In this document: positions 21,147 through 32,791 of the stretch, in pieces
How positions within the stretch are numbered: position 1 is the stretch's first letter
Layout of the letters: the number at the start of each line of letters is the position of its first letter
From: JACJWR01 sp964474045
Lineage (GTDB): Bacteria; Actinomycetota; Actinomycetes; S36-B12; UBA10799
DNA length: 64,000 nt
Assembly: GCA_964474045.1 (NCBI GenBank)
Contig: CAYYRC010000005.1
Coordinates: 1 to 64,000, forward strand
Reading direction: 5' to 3'
Made by a program: the position numbers and the translations under genes
The notes under the pieces: model-generated
Seen by the model: only the letters and a program-made list of their open reading frames with translations
Told to the model about the DNA's origin: nothing
Databases searched by the model: none

Positions 21147-22339
21147 CGGGCACCACCCGCAGCCCCGGCGGCGGCCATGAGGCCCTCGCGGGGATTGTGG
21201 GCGTCGGTCGCGTCGCGATAGGCCGCCAGCGCCTCGCGGGCTGCCTGCGTGAGCAGGGCCTCCTCCGGCACAGCGACTTTCACGGTGACCAGCAGATCCC
21301 CGCGCGAGCCGTCGCGCCGGGTGGCGCCCTTTCCGCGCACGCGGAACGTGCGCCCGTTGGCGGTGCCGGGGGGCAGCTTGAGGGTGACGGTGCCGCCGCC
21401 GAGTACCGGCACCTTGATGTTGCCTCCCAGCGCCGCCTCGTCGAAGGTCACCGGGACGGTGAGTTCCAGGTTGTCCCCGCTGCGCGAGAACACAGGGTGC
21501 GAGTCCACGTGCACGACGATGTACAGGTCACCGTCGGGCCCGCCGCCCTCACCTGGGCCGCCCTTGCCCTTGAGCTTGATCCGCTGGCCGTCCTTGACGC
21601 CGGCCGGGACCCGCGCGTGGACGGTCTTGGTGCTCTGGGCCCTGCCCGAGCCGTAACAAGTCGGGCACGGGTCGTCCACCACGAGCCCGCGGCCCAGGCA
21701 CTCATCGCAGCTCTCGGCGAAGGCGAATCCGCCCAAGTTCTGGGCCCGCTGACCGGTGCCCTCACAGGTGGGGCAGACCCTGGGGGTCGAGCCGGCGCGG
21801 GCACCGGTGCCGTGGCAGGCGCCGCAGGCGCCCTCCGTCGAAAGGCGCAGCGGCAGCGTGACGCCGTCGAGCGCCTCAGTGAACCCGAGGTTCACCTCGG
21901 ACTCGATGTCCTGCCCGCGACGGGCTCTGCTGCGGGTCTGGCCCCCGGCGCCCCGGTTGAACAGACCCGAGAAGATGTCGCCCATCCCGCCCGCGGCGGC
22001 CTGTCCGGCACGGCCGAACATGTCCCCGAAGTCAGACGGCGAGAACCCCTGGGCGCCCGCACCCCCGCCCTGACCACCGGCCCCGCCGAAGCGGAAGCGG
22101 GCAGCGGGGCCGAGAGCGCGCAGCTCGTCGTACTCCTTGCGGCGCTCGGCGTTGCCCAGCACGTCATAGGCCTCGCTGACGGCCTTGAACTTGTCCTCGG
22201 CCTTCGGGTCCGGGTTGGTGTCGGGGTGGAGCTCCCGGGCGAGTTTGCGGTACGACTTCTTGATCTCGGCAGCGTCCGCCTTCTTGGACACGCCGAGGAC
22301 CTTGTAGAAGTCCTTGTCCAGCCAATCGGCCTGGCTCAT
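21143..22339 (-). CDS. dnaJ: Chaperone DnaJ
   Basis: A 398-aa type I J-protein: J-domain (residues ~8-75) with the HPD tripeptide in ARELHPDTNPD, a long Gly-rich region, four CxxCxGxG zinc-finger repeats (CGACHGTG, CPTCEGTG, CDECLGRG, CPTCYGSG) and the C-terminal substrate-binding domains. It stimulates DnaK ATPase. It overlaps hspR by 4 bp and follows grpE by 61 bp. Confidence 0.97.
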   Translation of the reverse strand: MSQADWLDKDFYKVLGVSKKADAAEIKKSYRKLARELHPDTNPDPKAEDKFKAVSEAYDVLGNAERRKEYDELRALGPAARFRFGGAGGQGGGAGAQGFSPSDFGDMFGRAGQAAAGGMGDIFSGLFNRGAGGQTRSRARRGQDIESEVNLGFTEALDGVTLPLRLSTEGACGACHGTGARAGSTPRVCPTCEGTGQRAQNLGGFAFAESCDECLGRGLVVDDPCPTCYGSGRAQSTKTVHARVPAGVKDGQRIKLKGKGGPGEGGGPDGDLYIVVHVDSHPVFSRSGDNLELTVPVTFDEAALGGNIKVPVLGGGTVTLKLPPGTANGRTFRVRGKGATRRDGSRGDLLVTVKVAVPEEALLTQAAREALAAYRDATDAHNPREGLMAAAGAAGGAR

Positions 22340-22400
22340 AGACGGCCCTCCGTCGCGTCCTGGGGTTGGTTAGGTAGATGTGGTCGGCCGGGGCGGGTCG

Positions 22401-23014
22401 TCATTCGCTGACGGCGACCCGCGCGGGACGGATGATCCGCTCGCCCAGCCTGTAACCCGGCTCATAGACCGCCGTGACGGTCGGACCGTCCAGGCCCTCG
22501 CCGGCGGCGTGCGTCATGGCCTCGTGGACCAGCGGGTCGAAGGGGTCGCCGGCGCTGCCGATCGTGGTGAGGCCAAGTTTCGCGAGTGCCGCGGACAAGT
22601 TGTCCGCGAACGCCTTCGCCGGCCCCGTGAGCTCGCCGTGGGCGTCCGCGCGCCCGAGCGCGTCGAGCGTTCCGAGCAGCTCGCGCACGACCTCGGCGCG
22701 ACCTGCCGCGCGGGCCTCGGCGAGATCGCGCGCGGTGCGGTCGCGGTAGTTCTTGTACTCGGCCGCCAGCCGCTGCAGGGTGTCGGTCAGCTCCGCGACT
22801 TCCGCCGAGGCGTTCGCGGCCGCGGCGGAAGCCTCATCGTCGACGATCTCGGCCTCGACGGCGTCGGCCGCATCGCCCGCGTCGGCTGCCTCGGCAGCGG
22901 GCTCGGCTGATGGGGCCGACGCAGCCGCCGGCTGCCGGACCGCCCCCGTTTGGGGGTCGATCCGGCGCCGGTCGGTCACGCGGACCTCGTCGCCGTCGCC
23001 ATCAGGGCGCTCGG

Positions 23015-23018
<4 letters not shown>
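22401..23018 (-). CDS. grpE: Nucleotide exchange factor GrpE
   Basis: A 205-aa protein with a disordered acidic N-terminal ~70 residues, a long coiled coil, and the GrpE beta domain (NLSAALAKLG; FDPLVHEAMTHAAGEG). It releases ADP from DnaK. Its start overlaps the dnaK stop by 4 bp, so the two are translationally coupled. Confidence 0.96.
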
Positions 23019-24898
<1,880 letters not shown>

Positions 24899-25023
24899 GT
24901 GTGGTTCCTCCTGCTTGATGGTGAATGTTGACGTGCGTTGGGTTGCAGACCTGCGCCCTCCGGCATCAAGATTGCTGCCAGCGACGTCGGTTCGCAAGTG
25001 CGCCCGCAGCGCTGTGCAGAAAC

Positions 25024-25044
25024 TATGAGTCGAAGCGACGCAAG
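25024..25044 (-). promoter_or_regulatory. HAIR-like HspR operator upstream of dnaK
   Basis: Read on the minus strand the site is CTTGCGT-N7-ACTCATA, against the published HAIR consensus CTTGAGT-N7-ACTCAAG. Eleven of fourteen half-site bases match and the N7 spacing is exact. It lies about 125 bp before the dnaK start, where HspR represses this operon in other actinobacteria. Confidence 0.7.
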
Positions 25045-25090
25045 TTATGTGATAGGAACCCATCTGGCCTTGCCAGCATTCCGCGCACCA

Positions 25091-25128
25091 CAGGGCAGTG
25101 ACGTGATTCACGTCACATTCGAGCCCTG
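25091..25128. terminator. Bulged hairpin between cysNC and dnaK
   Basis: GTGACGTG-ATT-CACGTCAC (25098-25116) is a perfect 8-bp palindrome, enclosed by CAGGGC (25091-25096) and GCCCTG (25123-25128). It starts just after the cysNC stop on the minus strand, so a T-less terminator is likely. The core could also be a protein-binding site upstream of dnaK. Confidence 0.45.
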
Positions 25129-25129
25129 A

Positions 25130-27016
25130 CTAGCCGAGGATGTGGCCCAGAACCTCTGCGGCGTTGGCCTCCGCGGCATCCGTGCCGTCCAGGCGGATCT
25201 CCGGGTAGCTGGGAGGCTCGTAGTCCTGGCCAACACCCGACATGTTGGGCAGCTCGCCGGCAGCCGCCTTGGCATACAGCCCCTTGGGGTCGCGCTGGAT
25301 GCATACCTCCAGCGGCGTGTCGACGAAAACCTCAGCGAAGTCGCCCTCTGCGAACAGCGCCCGGGCTGATCTGCGGTCGGTGCGGAACGGCGACACCAGG
25401 CACACGAGCACCACCAAGCCGGCATCCATCATGAGTCGGGCCACCTCCGCCACGCGACGGACGTTCTCGGCGCGGTCCTCCGGGGTGAAGCCCAGGTCCT
25501 TGGTCAGGCCATGGCGCACGGAATCGCCATCCAGGATGTAGGTGCGCACGCCCAGCGCATGCAGGCGCCGAGCGACGTCGTTGGCGACGGTGGACTTGCC
25601 CGATCCGCTCAGACCGGTGAACCACAGCACCTGGCCGCGATGGCCGTTCAGGGACTCGCGCGCATTGCGGTCAAGGGAGAACTCGTGCTCTGCCACGTTG
25701 GCGGATCGGCGCAGCGCATACCGGGTCAGCCCGGCGGCCAAGGTGTCACCGGAGACCCGGTCGCACAGGACGAAACCGCCGGTGGCATGGCAGCCGGAGT
25801 AGGCCTCCAGCGGGACCGCGCGGTTGGTGGCCAGCTCCACCCGGCCGACGTCGTTCATGCCGAGCGTGCGCGCAGCCATCTGCTCGCCCGTGGTCACATC
25901 CAGCCGGTGCCGGATGGTGGTGACGACCGCCGGCACGTCGATCGGCCCACAGCGCAGCGTGTAGGAGCGGCCATGGGCGAGCGGCTCCTCGGCCAGCCAG
26001 ACGACCTCCGCCGAGAAGCGGTCGGCAGGCTGCGGTGCGGGGGCGTCATCCGCGGCCGCGATCAGGTCTCCGCGAGTGATGTCGAGGTCGCGGTCGAGCT
26101 CGACAGCCGCACTCAGCCCCGCGCGCACCTCGTCGAACTCCACCGCGCTGTCCCCCACCATGCCCACCAGCCGGGTGACCACGGCGGTCTGGCCCGAGTC
26201 GACCACCCTGACCTTGTCCCCGGCCCGAAGCACCCCTGCCTCCACCACCCCGCCGTAGCCGCGGAAGTCCGGCGCCCGCAGGATGGTCTGGACCGGCATC
26301 CGCAAGGGCGCCGCCGCATCGTGCTCGACCTCCATCGCGTCGATTGCCTGAAGCAGCGACGGCCCGTCGTACCACTGCGGCGCCGCCCTCGAACTCGTCA
26401 CATTCGCGCCGGTCAGGGCGCTCGTCGGAACGCAGACGACGCTGTCGATGCCGTGTCGCGCGGCGGAGGCCCGCAACTCCTCGCAGATGGCGTCGAACAC
26501 CCCGCGGTCCCAGTCCACCGCGTCCATCTTGTTCACCGCGACGAGCAGGTGCCTGACGCCCATGAGGGCGCACACCGACAGGTGGCGGTGGGTTTGGTCG
26601 CGCGAACCCCGCAGCGCGTCGGCCAGCAGGATCGCTGCGTCCGCGGTGGAGGCGGCCACGGCCATGTTCCGGGTGTACTGCTCGTGTCCCGGCGCGTCGG
26701 CGAAGATCGCCCGCCGCCCGGAGGGCAGGTAGAGGTGGCGGTATGCGACGTCGATGGTGATGCCCTGGTCCCGCTCGGCCTCCAAGCCGTCGGTGACCAG
26801 CGAGTAGTCGACCTCGCCCACCGGGACCGCCGAGCCCGGGCGGCGCGTGAAGCGGGCCGCCTCTACCAGGTCGGTCGGCAGCGAGTCGGTCTCGGCCAAC
26901 AGCCGCCCGAGCAGCGTGGACTTCCCATCGTCGACGCTGCCGCACGTCACGATGCGGATCAGGGCTTTGGCCATCGTGCCCCCCGTGATCGGCGCACCGC
27001 TGTCGAGCCGGGCCAT
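25130..27016 (-). CDS. cysNC: Bifunctional sulfate adenylyltransferase subunit 1 / APS kinase
   Basis: A 628-aa fusion. Residues ~15-430 are CysN, a translation-factor-like GTPase (GSVDDGKSTLLGRLL, DAPGHEQYTRNM, NKMD). Residues ~450-628 are CysC, APS kinase (FTGLSGSGKSTVANDVARRL; ILDGDSVRHGL). With CysD it makes APS, and the CysC part phosphorylates it to PAPS, the donor for sulfotransferases. The start overlaps the cysD stop by 4 bp (ATGA). A sulfotransferase gene lies 24 kb away in the same window. Confidence 0.96.
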   Translation of the reverse strand: MARLDSGAPITGGTMAKALIRIVTCGSVDDGKSTLLGRLLAETDSLPTDLVEAARFTRRPGSAVPVGEVDYSLVTDGLEAERDQGITIDVAYRHLYLPSGRRAIFADAPGHEQYTRNMAVAASTADAAILLADALRGSRDQTHRHLSVCALMGVRHLLVAVNKMDAVDWDRGVFDAICEELRASAARHGIDSVVCVPTSALTGANVTSSRAAPQWYDGPSLLQAIDAMEVEHDAAAPLRMPVQTILRAPDFRGYGGVVEAGVLRAGDKVRVVDSGQTAVVTRLVGMVGDSAVEFDEVRAGLSAAVELDRDLDITRGDLIAAADDAPAPQPADRFSAEVVWLAEEPLAHGRSYTLRCGPIDVPAVVTTIRHRLDVTTGEQMAARTLGMNDVGRVELATNRAVPLEAYSGCHATGGFVLCDRVSGDTLAAGLTRYALRRSANVAEHEFSLDRNARESLNGHRGQVLWFTGLSGSGKSTVANDVARRLHALGVRTYILDGDSVRHGLTKDLGFTPEDRAENVRRVAEVARLMMDAGLVVLVCLVSPFRTDRRSARALFAEGDFAEVFVDTPLEVCIQRDPKGLYAKAAAGELPNMSGVGQDYEPPSYPEIRLDGTDAAEANAAEVLGHILG

Positions 27017-27954
27017 CAGAAGTACCCCTCGGCCTTCTTGCGCTCCATGGACGCAGCGCCCTCGCCGTCGATCAGCCGACCTGCCCGCTCCGAGAGATTG
27101 TTGGCCCGCAACTCGTCGATCAGCTCAGCCACCGTGTACGCCGGGGTGGTGACACCACCGGTGAGCGGGTAGCAGCCGAGCGTCCGGAACCGCACCTCGC
27201 GCACCACGGGCTCCTCGCCGGGCAGCAGCGGGAGCCGGTCGTCGTCGACCATGAGCAGCGTGCCGTCGCGCTCGACGGTGGGCCGCGGCGCAGAGAAGTA
27301 CAGCGGGACGACGTCCAGGCCCTCCGCCGCGATATAGCGCCACACGTCCAGCTCGGTCCAGTTGGAGATGGGGAACGCCCGCATCGTCTGCCCGTCGGCT
27401 AGCGCGGAGTTGACCGTGCGCCAGAACTCGGGGCGCTGCTTGCGCGGCTCCCACCGGTGTCCGGCCTCGCGCAGCGAGAAGATTCGCTCCTTCGCCCGCG
27501 ACTTCTCCTCGTCGCGCCGGGCGCCGCCGATCGCGACGTCGAAGCCACCCTGGTCAAGACCCTCGCGCAGCGCGACTGTCTTCATGATGCGGGTGTACTC
27601 CTGCGCCCCATGAGTGAACGGCGACACCCCCTCGGCCCGTCCCGCCTCGTTGGTCACCACCCGCAGGTCCAGCCCCAGCCGCTGGGCGGCGGCATCGCGG
27701 AAGCTGATCATCTCGGCGAACTTCCAGCCGGTGTCGATGTGCATGACCGGGAAGGGGATGGGTCCGGGGTGGAACGCCTTGCGCGCGAGGTGCAGCAGGA
27801 CCGTGGAGTCCTTGCCGATGCTGTACAGCAGAACGGGACGGGCGAAGGCCGCGGCAGTCTCGCGCAGGGCCCAGATCGCCTCTGCCTCCAGGTCGGCGAG
27901 CACCCTGTCGGGAAAGCCGTCGACGGGCGCGGCGACCGCATCGATAGCGACCAT
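27016..27954 (-). CDS. cysD: Sulfate adenylyltransferase subunit 2
   Basis: A 312-aa PP-loop ATP sulfurylase catalytic subunit with the YSIGKDSTVLLHLARKAF motif near residue 45. It forms APS from ATP and sulfate together with CysN. The ATG is six bases after a minus-strand TAATGT box (27966-27961), a leaderless pattern. No assimilatory reductase genes are in the window. Confidence 0.96.
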   Translation of the reverse strand: MVAIDAVAAPVDGFPDRVLADLEAEAIWALRETAAAFARPVLLYSIGKDSTVLLHLARKAFHPGPIPFPVMHIDTGWKFAEMISFRDAAAQRLGLDLRVVTNEAGRAEGVSPFTHGAQEYTRIMKTVALREGLDQGGFDVAIGGARRDEEKSRAKERIFSLREAGHRWEPRKQRPEFWRTVNSALADGQTMRAFPISNWTELDVWRYIAAEGLDVVPLYFSAPRPTVERDGTLLMVDDDRLPLLPGEEPVVREVRFRTLGCYPLTGGVTTPAYTVAELIDELRANNLSERAGRLIDGEGAASMERKKAEGYF

Positions 27955-28038
27955 GGGCAGACATTAGGGATGCCTTGCGGCAGCGGGGTACCCGCGGGTG
28001 TATCCGAACCACGGGCGGAGGGTCGCGGCGGAGCGCAA

Positions 28039-28056
28039 GTTACTCGCGAGTAGTAT
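28039..28056 (+). promoter_or_regulatory. Palindromic operator overlapping a -10 box before etfD
   Basis: The 12-bp perfect palindrome TACTCGCGAGTA (28041-28052) sits in GTTACT-N4-AGTAGT and overlaps a TAGTAT -10-like box (28051-28056) about 70 bp before the etfD start. The flanks GTTACT and AGTAG also occur in the operator pair before the FadE5-like gene at 63.6 kb. Confidence 0.5.
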
Positions 28057-28123
28057 CGAAAGACCCGTTGTGCCACAAGGCCTGTGCGCGCCGCGCGCGG
28101 TCCGACACCTTCCGGAGGTCCCG

Positions 28124-30376
28124 GTGGACGAAAGCACCATGATGTGGATCCGACTGATCGTCGGCGTCCTCATCACCGTCGTAACCCTCGCGTTCGCGGC
28201 CCGGCGCGGCCGCGTGCTGTACCGGCTGATGAAAACGGGCCAGCCCGCCGTGGACCGCCCGCAGAAGGTGGACAAGGCGGTCGAGGCCGAGGCCGTTGAG
28301 GTCATGGGGCAGAAGAAACTGCTCAAGTGGACCATCCCCGGCATCGCGCACGTGTTCGCGTTCTGGGGCTTCCTGATCCTCGGCCTGACGATCCTGGAGG
28401 CGTTCGGGGCCCTGTTCAAGGCCGACTTCGCGATCCCGGTGATCGGACGCTGGGCAGTGCTCGGGTTCTTCGAGGACCTCTTCGGCGTGCTGGTGCTGAT
28501 CGGCATCGTCATCTTCCTGATCATCCGGCTGATCAACAACCCCAAGAACGAGGGTCGCAAGAGCCGCTTCTTCGGGTCGCACACCGGCGCCGCCTGGCTG
28601 GTGCTCTTCATGATCTTCAACGTGGTGTGGACGCTGTTCCTCTACCGCGGCGCCCAGTGGGCGGTCACGTCGATCAAGTACGGCACCGACGAGCAGAAGC
28701 TGCACTTCCCGTTCTACGAGTCCGGCGGCGCGTTCGTGTCGGAGTGGGTCGGCAACTTGCTCAAGCCGCTCGGGCTCACGGCCAACGAGTGGCTCGAGAC
28801 CATCGGCATCTGGCTGCAGATCGCCGTCATCGTGGTGTTCCTGGTGATCGTGCTCTACAGCAAGCACCTGCACATCTTCCTGGCGCCGATCAACGTCTAC
28901 TTCTCGCGTCGGCCCAACGCCCTGGGTCCGCTGCTGCCGATGTACTCCAACGGCGAGAAGATCGACTTCGAGGACCCGGCCGAGGATGCCGTGTTCGGGG
29001 TGGGCCGCATCGAGGACTTCACCTGGAAGGACATGCTGGACATGTCCACCTGTACCGAGTGCGGTCGCTGCCAGTCCCAGTGCCCGGCGTGGAACACCGA
29101 GAAGCCGCTGTCCCCGAAGCTCATGATCATGGACCTGCGCGACCACCTGTTCGCCTCGGCGCCGTATCTGATGGCGACCGCCGGGGCTGGCGAGCGCGAC
29201 GAGATGGGCGAGCGCAACGAGGCCGTCCTGACCGCCGTGGGCACGACCGTCGCCGACGAGGTCCAGCGCCCGCTGGTGGGCTCACGCGAGGACGACCCGC
29301 GCCGCGCCGACGACGGCTACGACGCCGCCGGCCACCGCTCGCACACCGGACCCGTGATCGACACCGACGCCCTGTGGTCCTGCACCACCTGCGGCGCCTG
29401 CGTCGAGCAGTGCCCGGTGGACATCGAGCACATCGACCACTTCGTCGACATGCGCCGCTACCAGGTCATGATCGAGTCGGAGTTCCCCACCGAGCTCAAC
29501 GGCCTGTTCAAGAACGTGGAGCAGAAGGGCAACCCCTGGGGGATGAACGCCTCGATGCGCAACGCCTGGATCGAGGAGGTCGACTTCGAGGTCCGCGTGT
29601 TCGGCATGGACGGCGAGGACGAGATCCCCGACGACGTCGAGTACCTGTTCTGGGTCGGCTGCGCCGGCGCCTACGAGGACCGCGCCAAGCGCACCACCAA
29701 GTCCGTCGCCGAGCTGCTGCACATCGCCGGCGTCGAGTTCATGGTCATGGGCGAGGGCGAGACCTGCACCGGCGACCCGGCGCGCCGAGCCGGCAACGAG
29801 TTCGTCTACCAGATGCAGGCGATGCAGAACGTCGAGGTGCTCAACGAGATCAAGGCCAAGAAGATCGTCGTGACGTGCCCGCACTGCCTGAACACGATCG
29901 GCCGGGAGTACCCGCAGATCGGCGGCGACTACGAGGTTGTCCACCACACCCAGCTGCTGGCGACGCTGGTCAAGGACGGCAAGCTCACCCCGGTAGAGGC
30001 TGTGGACCAGACGGTCACGTACCACGACCCCTGCTACCTGGGCCGGCACAACAAGGTCTACACGCCCCCGCGCGAGCTGGTGCAGAGCGTGCCTGGCGTC
30101 AACTTCGTGGAGATGGAGCGCCGGGGCTCCAAGTCCTTCTGCTGCGGCGCCGGCGGCGCGCGCATGTGGATGGAGGAGAACCTGGGCACCCGGATCAATG
30201 TCAACCGCTCCGACGAGGCGCTGGACACCGGCGCCGAGAAGATCGCGGTGGGCTGCCCGTTCTGCAACGTGATGCTCAACGACGGCGTGACCATGCGAAA
30301 GCAGGAGGGGACCGCCCAGGAGAGCATCGAGGTGCTCGACGTGGCCAGCCTGCTGCTGGACTCGGTCAAGCAGTAG
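28124..30376 (+). CDS. etfD: Membrane Fe-S oxidoreductase, ETF dehydrogenase-type (EtfD/Rv0338c-like)
   Basis: A 750-aa protein. The N-terminal ~270 residues have several membrane helices of the NarI-like kind. Two 4Fe-4S motifs follow (CTECGRCQSQCP and CTTCGACVEQCP), then two CCG-type cysteine-rich domains (CPHCLNTIG; CCGAGGARMWMEENLG; GCPFCN). It matches mycobacterial EtfD, which passes electrons from acyl-CoA dehydrogenases via ETF to the quinone pool. The GTG start has GGAGG at the right distance. Older names include heterodisulfide-reductase-related protein. A FadE5-like gene at 63.7 kb would feed electrons into this route. Confidence 0.85.
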   Translation: MDESTMMWIRLIVGVLITVVTLAFAARRGRVLYRLMKTGQPAVDRPQKVDKAVEAEAVEVMGQKKLLKWTIPGIAHVFAFWGFLILGLTILEAFGALFKADFAIPVIGRWAVLGFFEDLFGVLVLIGIVIFLIIRLINNPKNEGRKSRFFGSHTGAAWLVLFMIFNVVWTLFLYRGAQWAVTSIKYGTDEQKLHFPFYESGGAFVSEWVGNLLKPLGLTANEWLETIGIWLQIAVIVVFLVIVLYSKHLHIFLAPINVYFSRRPNALGPLLPMYSNGEKIDFEDPAEDAVFGVGRIEDFTWKDMLDMSTCTECGRCQSQCPAWNTEKPLSPKLMIMDLRDHLFASAPYLMATAGAGERDEMGERNEAVLTAVGTTVADEVQRPLVGSREDDPRRADDGYDAAGHRSHTGPVIDTDALWSCTTCGACVEQCPVDIEHIDHFVDMRRYQVMIESEFPTELNGLFKNVEQKGNPWGMNASMRNAWIEEVDFEVRVFGMDGEDEIPDDVEYLFWVGCAGAYEDRAKRTTKSVAELLHIAGVEFMVMGEGETCTGDPARRAGNEFVYQMQAMQNVEVLNEIKAKKIVVTCPHCLNTIGREYPQIGGDYEVVHHTQLLATLVKDGKLTPVEAVDQTVTYHDPCYLGRHNKVYTPPRELVQSVPGVNFVEMERRGSKSFCCGAGGARMWMEENLGTRINVNRSDEALDTGAEKIAVGCPFCNVMLNDGVTMRKQEGTAQESIEVLDVASLLLDSVKQ

Positions 30377-32714
30377 CGCCCGCAGCCTCCCGGGAGCCCG
30401 GGTCGACGGTGTCCGAGCCGTCGACCCGGGCTTCTTTCATGATGTCCAGCAGGGCGAACGCGCTGCTGACGATGCCCTCGATCTCGTTCAGCCAGCCCAG
30501 CGCCCAGGCCAGGTGCACAGCACGGTCGGCCATATCCGAGCGTCGCTCGGCCGCCCAGCGGTCGACCAGCGTCGCGATGGCGACCTGGGCCTGCTGCAGA
30601 CCCGCGCTGGTGGGGCGCTCCGCCCCCGGCCGCAGGCTGGGGTAGACGCCCGGGTCCGGCAGCCGGAAGTCCGGCGGCAGGTCCGTTGAGGCTGCGAGCA
30701 GCTCGTCGACGGCCCGGTGCACGCGGTGGGCGATGTCCTTGGCGGCGACCACCAGGTTGCCCGCGGCGCGCTCGTCGCGGGCGTCGGCCTGACCGCGATA
30801 GCGCACGGGGGCGATGACGTCGGCGACATAGGTCATGAACTCCACGAGGTTGATGGCCCGCGACCACAACAGGATCTGGGCCTCGCTGGGCACCCCCTGG
30901 GCGACCGCCAGGTCCACCGTCTCGGCCGCCTGCTCGATGGCGGCCCGCACCTTGAGGTCCTCGGCGTCGGCCATCGCGCTCTCGCTCGACGACGTGGCGG
31001 CGTCCTGATGGCTGAGCACCCTCGTGGACAACAGTCTGGTCTGCGCGACCAGCAGGTCGCCGGCCGCCACGACCGCCGCCGACACACTCGACTGCACCCG
31101 CGGCACCAGTCCCCGCGGGAACACCAGCACGCTCACCACGATCGCCACCGCCAGGCCGATCAGGACGTCGGTCAACCGCAGCAGGGCGATGTCGCGCCGG
31201 GGCGACGTCACCATCACCAGATCCACCAGCAGCGCCGTGAACATCATCTGCTGGACGATGATTCCCTTGTTGTTCGCCACATAGCCCTGGGCGAAGGCCA
31301 GCGGCGGCAGCAGCGCCCAGGCCAGCCAGTGGGCATCCGTGGTCAGCGGGATGATGAGAACGCCCAGGCAGAAGCCCAGCAGCTGGCCCTGAACCACCTG
31401 CCAGGCCGTCCGGCCGGTGCTCAACAGGTCCAGCCGCATCACCGAGAGCGTGCCGAGCACCACCCAGTAGCCGCGCTGCACGCTGGTCAACTCCACCACG
31501 GTCAGCGCCAGCGCCAGCGCCAGGCCGAGTCGGAACGAGTTGCGGAACCACGGCGCGGACCAGGAGAGCTCACCGCGAACCCGGTGCCACGGCCCGCGCG
31601 GCGCCAGCGTCGTGGGCATGCGCCGGCCGCGGAAGGTGATGTGCGGCACGGCCTCGTCGCCATGGGCCACCGAGGCGTCGCGCACGGGCACGAGAGACAG
31701 CATGCTCAGCGAGCGCACCGGGAACGAGTCGATCACCACGCCGCCCGCGGCAGCGCCCTGCGCCTCGGCGAGGTGCTGCGCGGTGGCGTCCACCACTCGG
31801 GCGCGGTGCACGACGCGGGCCTCGTTGAGCATCCCGAACGCGCCGAGGTCGTCGCGACCGTCGCGCAGGTGCTGGGCGGCTTGATCCAGCGCGTCTGCGG
31901 TTTCCTGGCCCAGGTCACGGTCGCGGGCCGGGGGGTCGGCCGGCACCCGCGGCAGCTGGGTCAGCAGTCCGATGCGCAGGCGCCGAAGCTCCTCCACCAA
32001 CGCCACCAGGAAGCGTTCGCGGCGGTACGAGTTGCCGGGACGCTTGAGCTGGCCGGCGAAAAGGTCGCGAACGCGCTGCATCGAGGTGCTGACGGCCACC
32101 AGCCGCTCGGCGCGGTCGTCCGCGGCAGGGGTGGCGAAGTAGGACCTCAGCGCGGCGGCCGCGACCTGCATCGCGTCGCACATCGCCTCGGTCAGGCGGG
32201 CCCGCGGGAAGTAGGGCCACATCGTGATCGCCGCTACGGCCGAAACCAGCGTTCCCACGCACCAGCCGATCTCCATCTGCACCAGCGCCGCCATGGGCTT
32301 GGCCGTGGTGGCGGCCAAGAAGAACGGCAGCAGGATGGGGATGGTGGCGCGGGCCATGAAGCCGCGCAAGACGCCCAGCAGGGCGACGAAGGTGCCCAGC
32401 ACCAGGGCGGCCGGAATCAGCACATAGGGATAGGCCGCGAGGGCGGCCCCCAGCGCGAGCGTGCCCGCACCGGCGGCGCCGGTCACCACGATCGATGTGA
32501 AGCGCTCCCGCCGAGGCCCCGAGAAGTCGCCGATGACCAGCATCGACAGTGTGGCGAACGACGCCAGGAAGGCACCCTGCGGAAGCTTGATCCACTCGAA
32601 AAAGGCCAGCAGCAGCGGCATCACGATCGCCACCCGCAGACCTCGCCCGGCCGCGCGGGACTCCGTGATCCGCCGCACCGAGCGCGCCGTCGCGCGGGCG
32701 TCGGGCAGGATCAC
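30366..32714 (-). CDS. FUSC-family membrane transporter
   Basis: About 782 aa. Two blocks of about six membrane helices (residues ~25-160 and ~390-540) each precede a cytoplasmic helical domain. This is the layout of fusaric-acid-resistance/aromatic-acid efflux proteins. The GTG at 32714 is preferred because a TAGCCT box ends seven bases before it; the frame extends to an ATG at 32762. The substrate is unknown. It is divergent from the TetR gene, which might regulate it. Its 3' end overlaps that of etfD by 11 bp. Confidence 0.82.
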   Translation of the reverse strand: MILPDARATARSVRRITESRAAGRGLRVAIVMPLLLAFFEWIKLPQGAFLASFATLSMLVIGDFSGPRRERFTSIVVTGAAGAGTLALGAALAAYPYVLIPAALVLGTFVALLGVLRGFMARATIPILLPFFLAATTAKPMAALVQMEIGWCVGTLVSAVAAITMWPYFPRARLTEAMCDAMQVAAAALRSYFATPAADDRAERLVAVSTSMQRVRDLFAGQLKRPGNSYRRERFLVALVEELRRLRIGLLTQLPRVPADPPARDRDLGQETADALDQAAQHLRDGRDDLGAFGMLNEARVVHRARVVDATAQHLAEAQGAAAGGVVIDSFPVRSLSMLSLVPVRDASVAHGDEAVPHITFRGRRMPTTLAPRGPWHRVRGELSWSAPWFRNSFRLGLALALALTVVELTSVQRGYWVVLGTLSVMRLDLLSTGRTAWQVVQGQLLGFCLGVLIIPLTTDAHWLAWALLPPLAFAQGYVANNKGIIVQQMMFTALLVDLVMVTSPRRDIALLRLTDVLIGLAVAIVVSVLVFPRGLVPRVQSSVSAAVVAAGDLLVAQTRLLSTRVLSHQDAATSSSESAMADAEDLKVRAAIEQAAETVDLAVAQGVPSEAQILLWSRAINLVEFMTYVADVIAPVRYRGQADARDERAAGNLVVAAKDIAHRVHRAVDELLAASTDLPPDFRLPDPGVYPSLRPGAERPTSAGLQQAQVAIATLVDRWAAERRSDMADRAVHLAWALGWLNEIEGIVSSAFALLDIMKEARVDGSDTVDPGSREAAGATA
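30395..30437 (+). terminator. Terminator of etfD, inside the antisense FUSC gene
   Basis: Arms 30395-30409 and 30418-30432 form a 15-bp perfect stem with an 8-base loop, followed by TTCTTT. It ends the etfD transcript while also encoding the last residues of the converging FUSC gene on the other strand. Confidence 0.75.
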
Positions 32715-32791
32715 CCGGCTGAGGCTAGCGTGACGGGGGCCATCCCGGATACCGATGCCCATAACCGGAGGAGACCGGCCAGACTGGTGCC

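Noticed and set aside
25098..25116. GTGACGTG-ATT-CACGTCAC as a dedicated dnaK operator
   Set aside because: It lies immediately after the cysNC stop and is enclosed by a second inverted repeat, which fits a terminator better.
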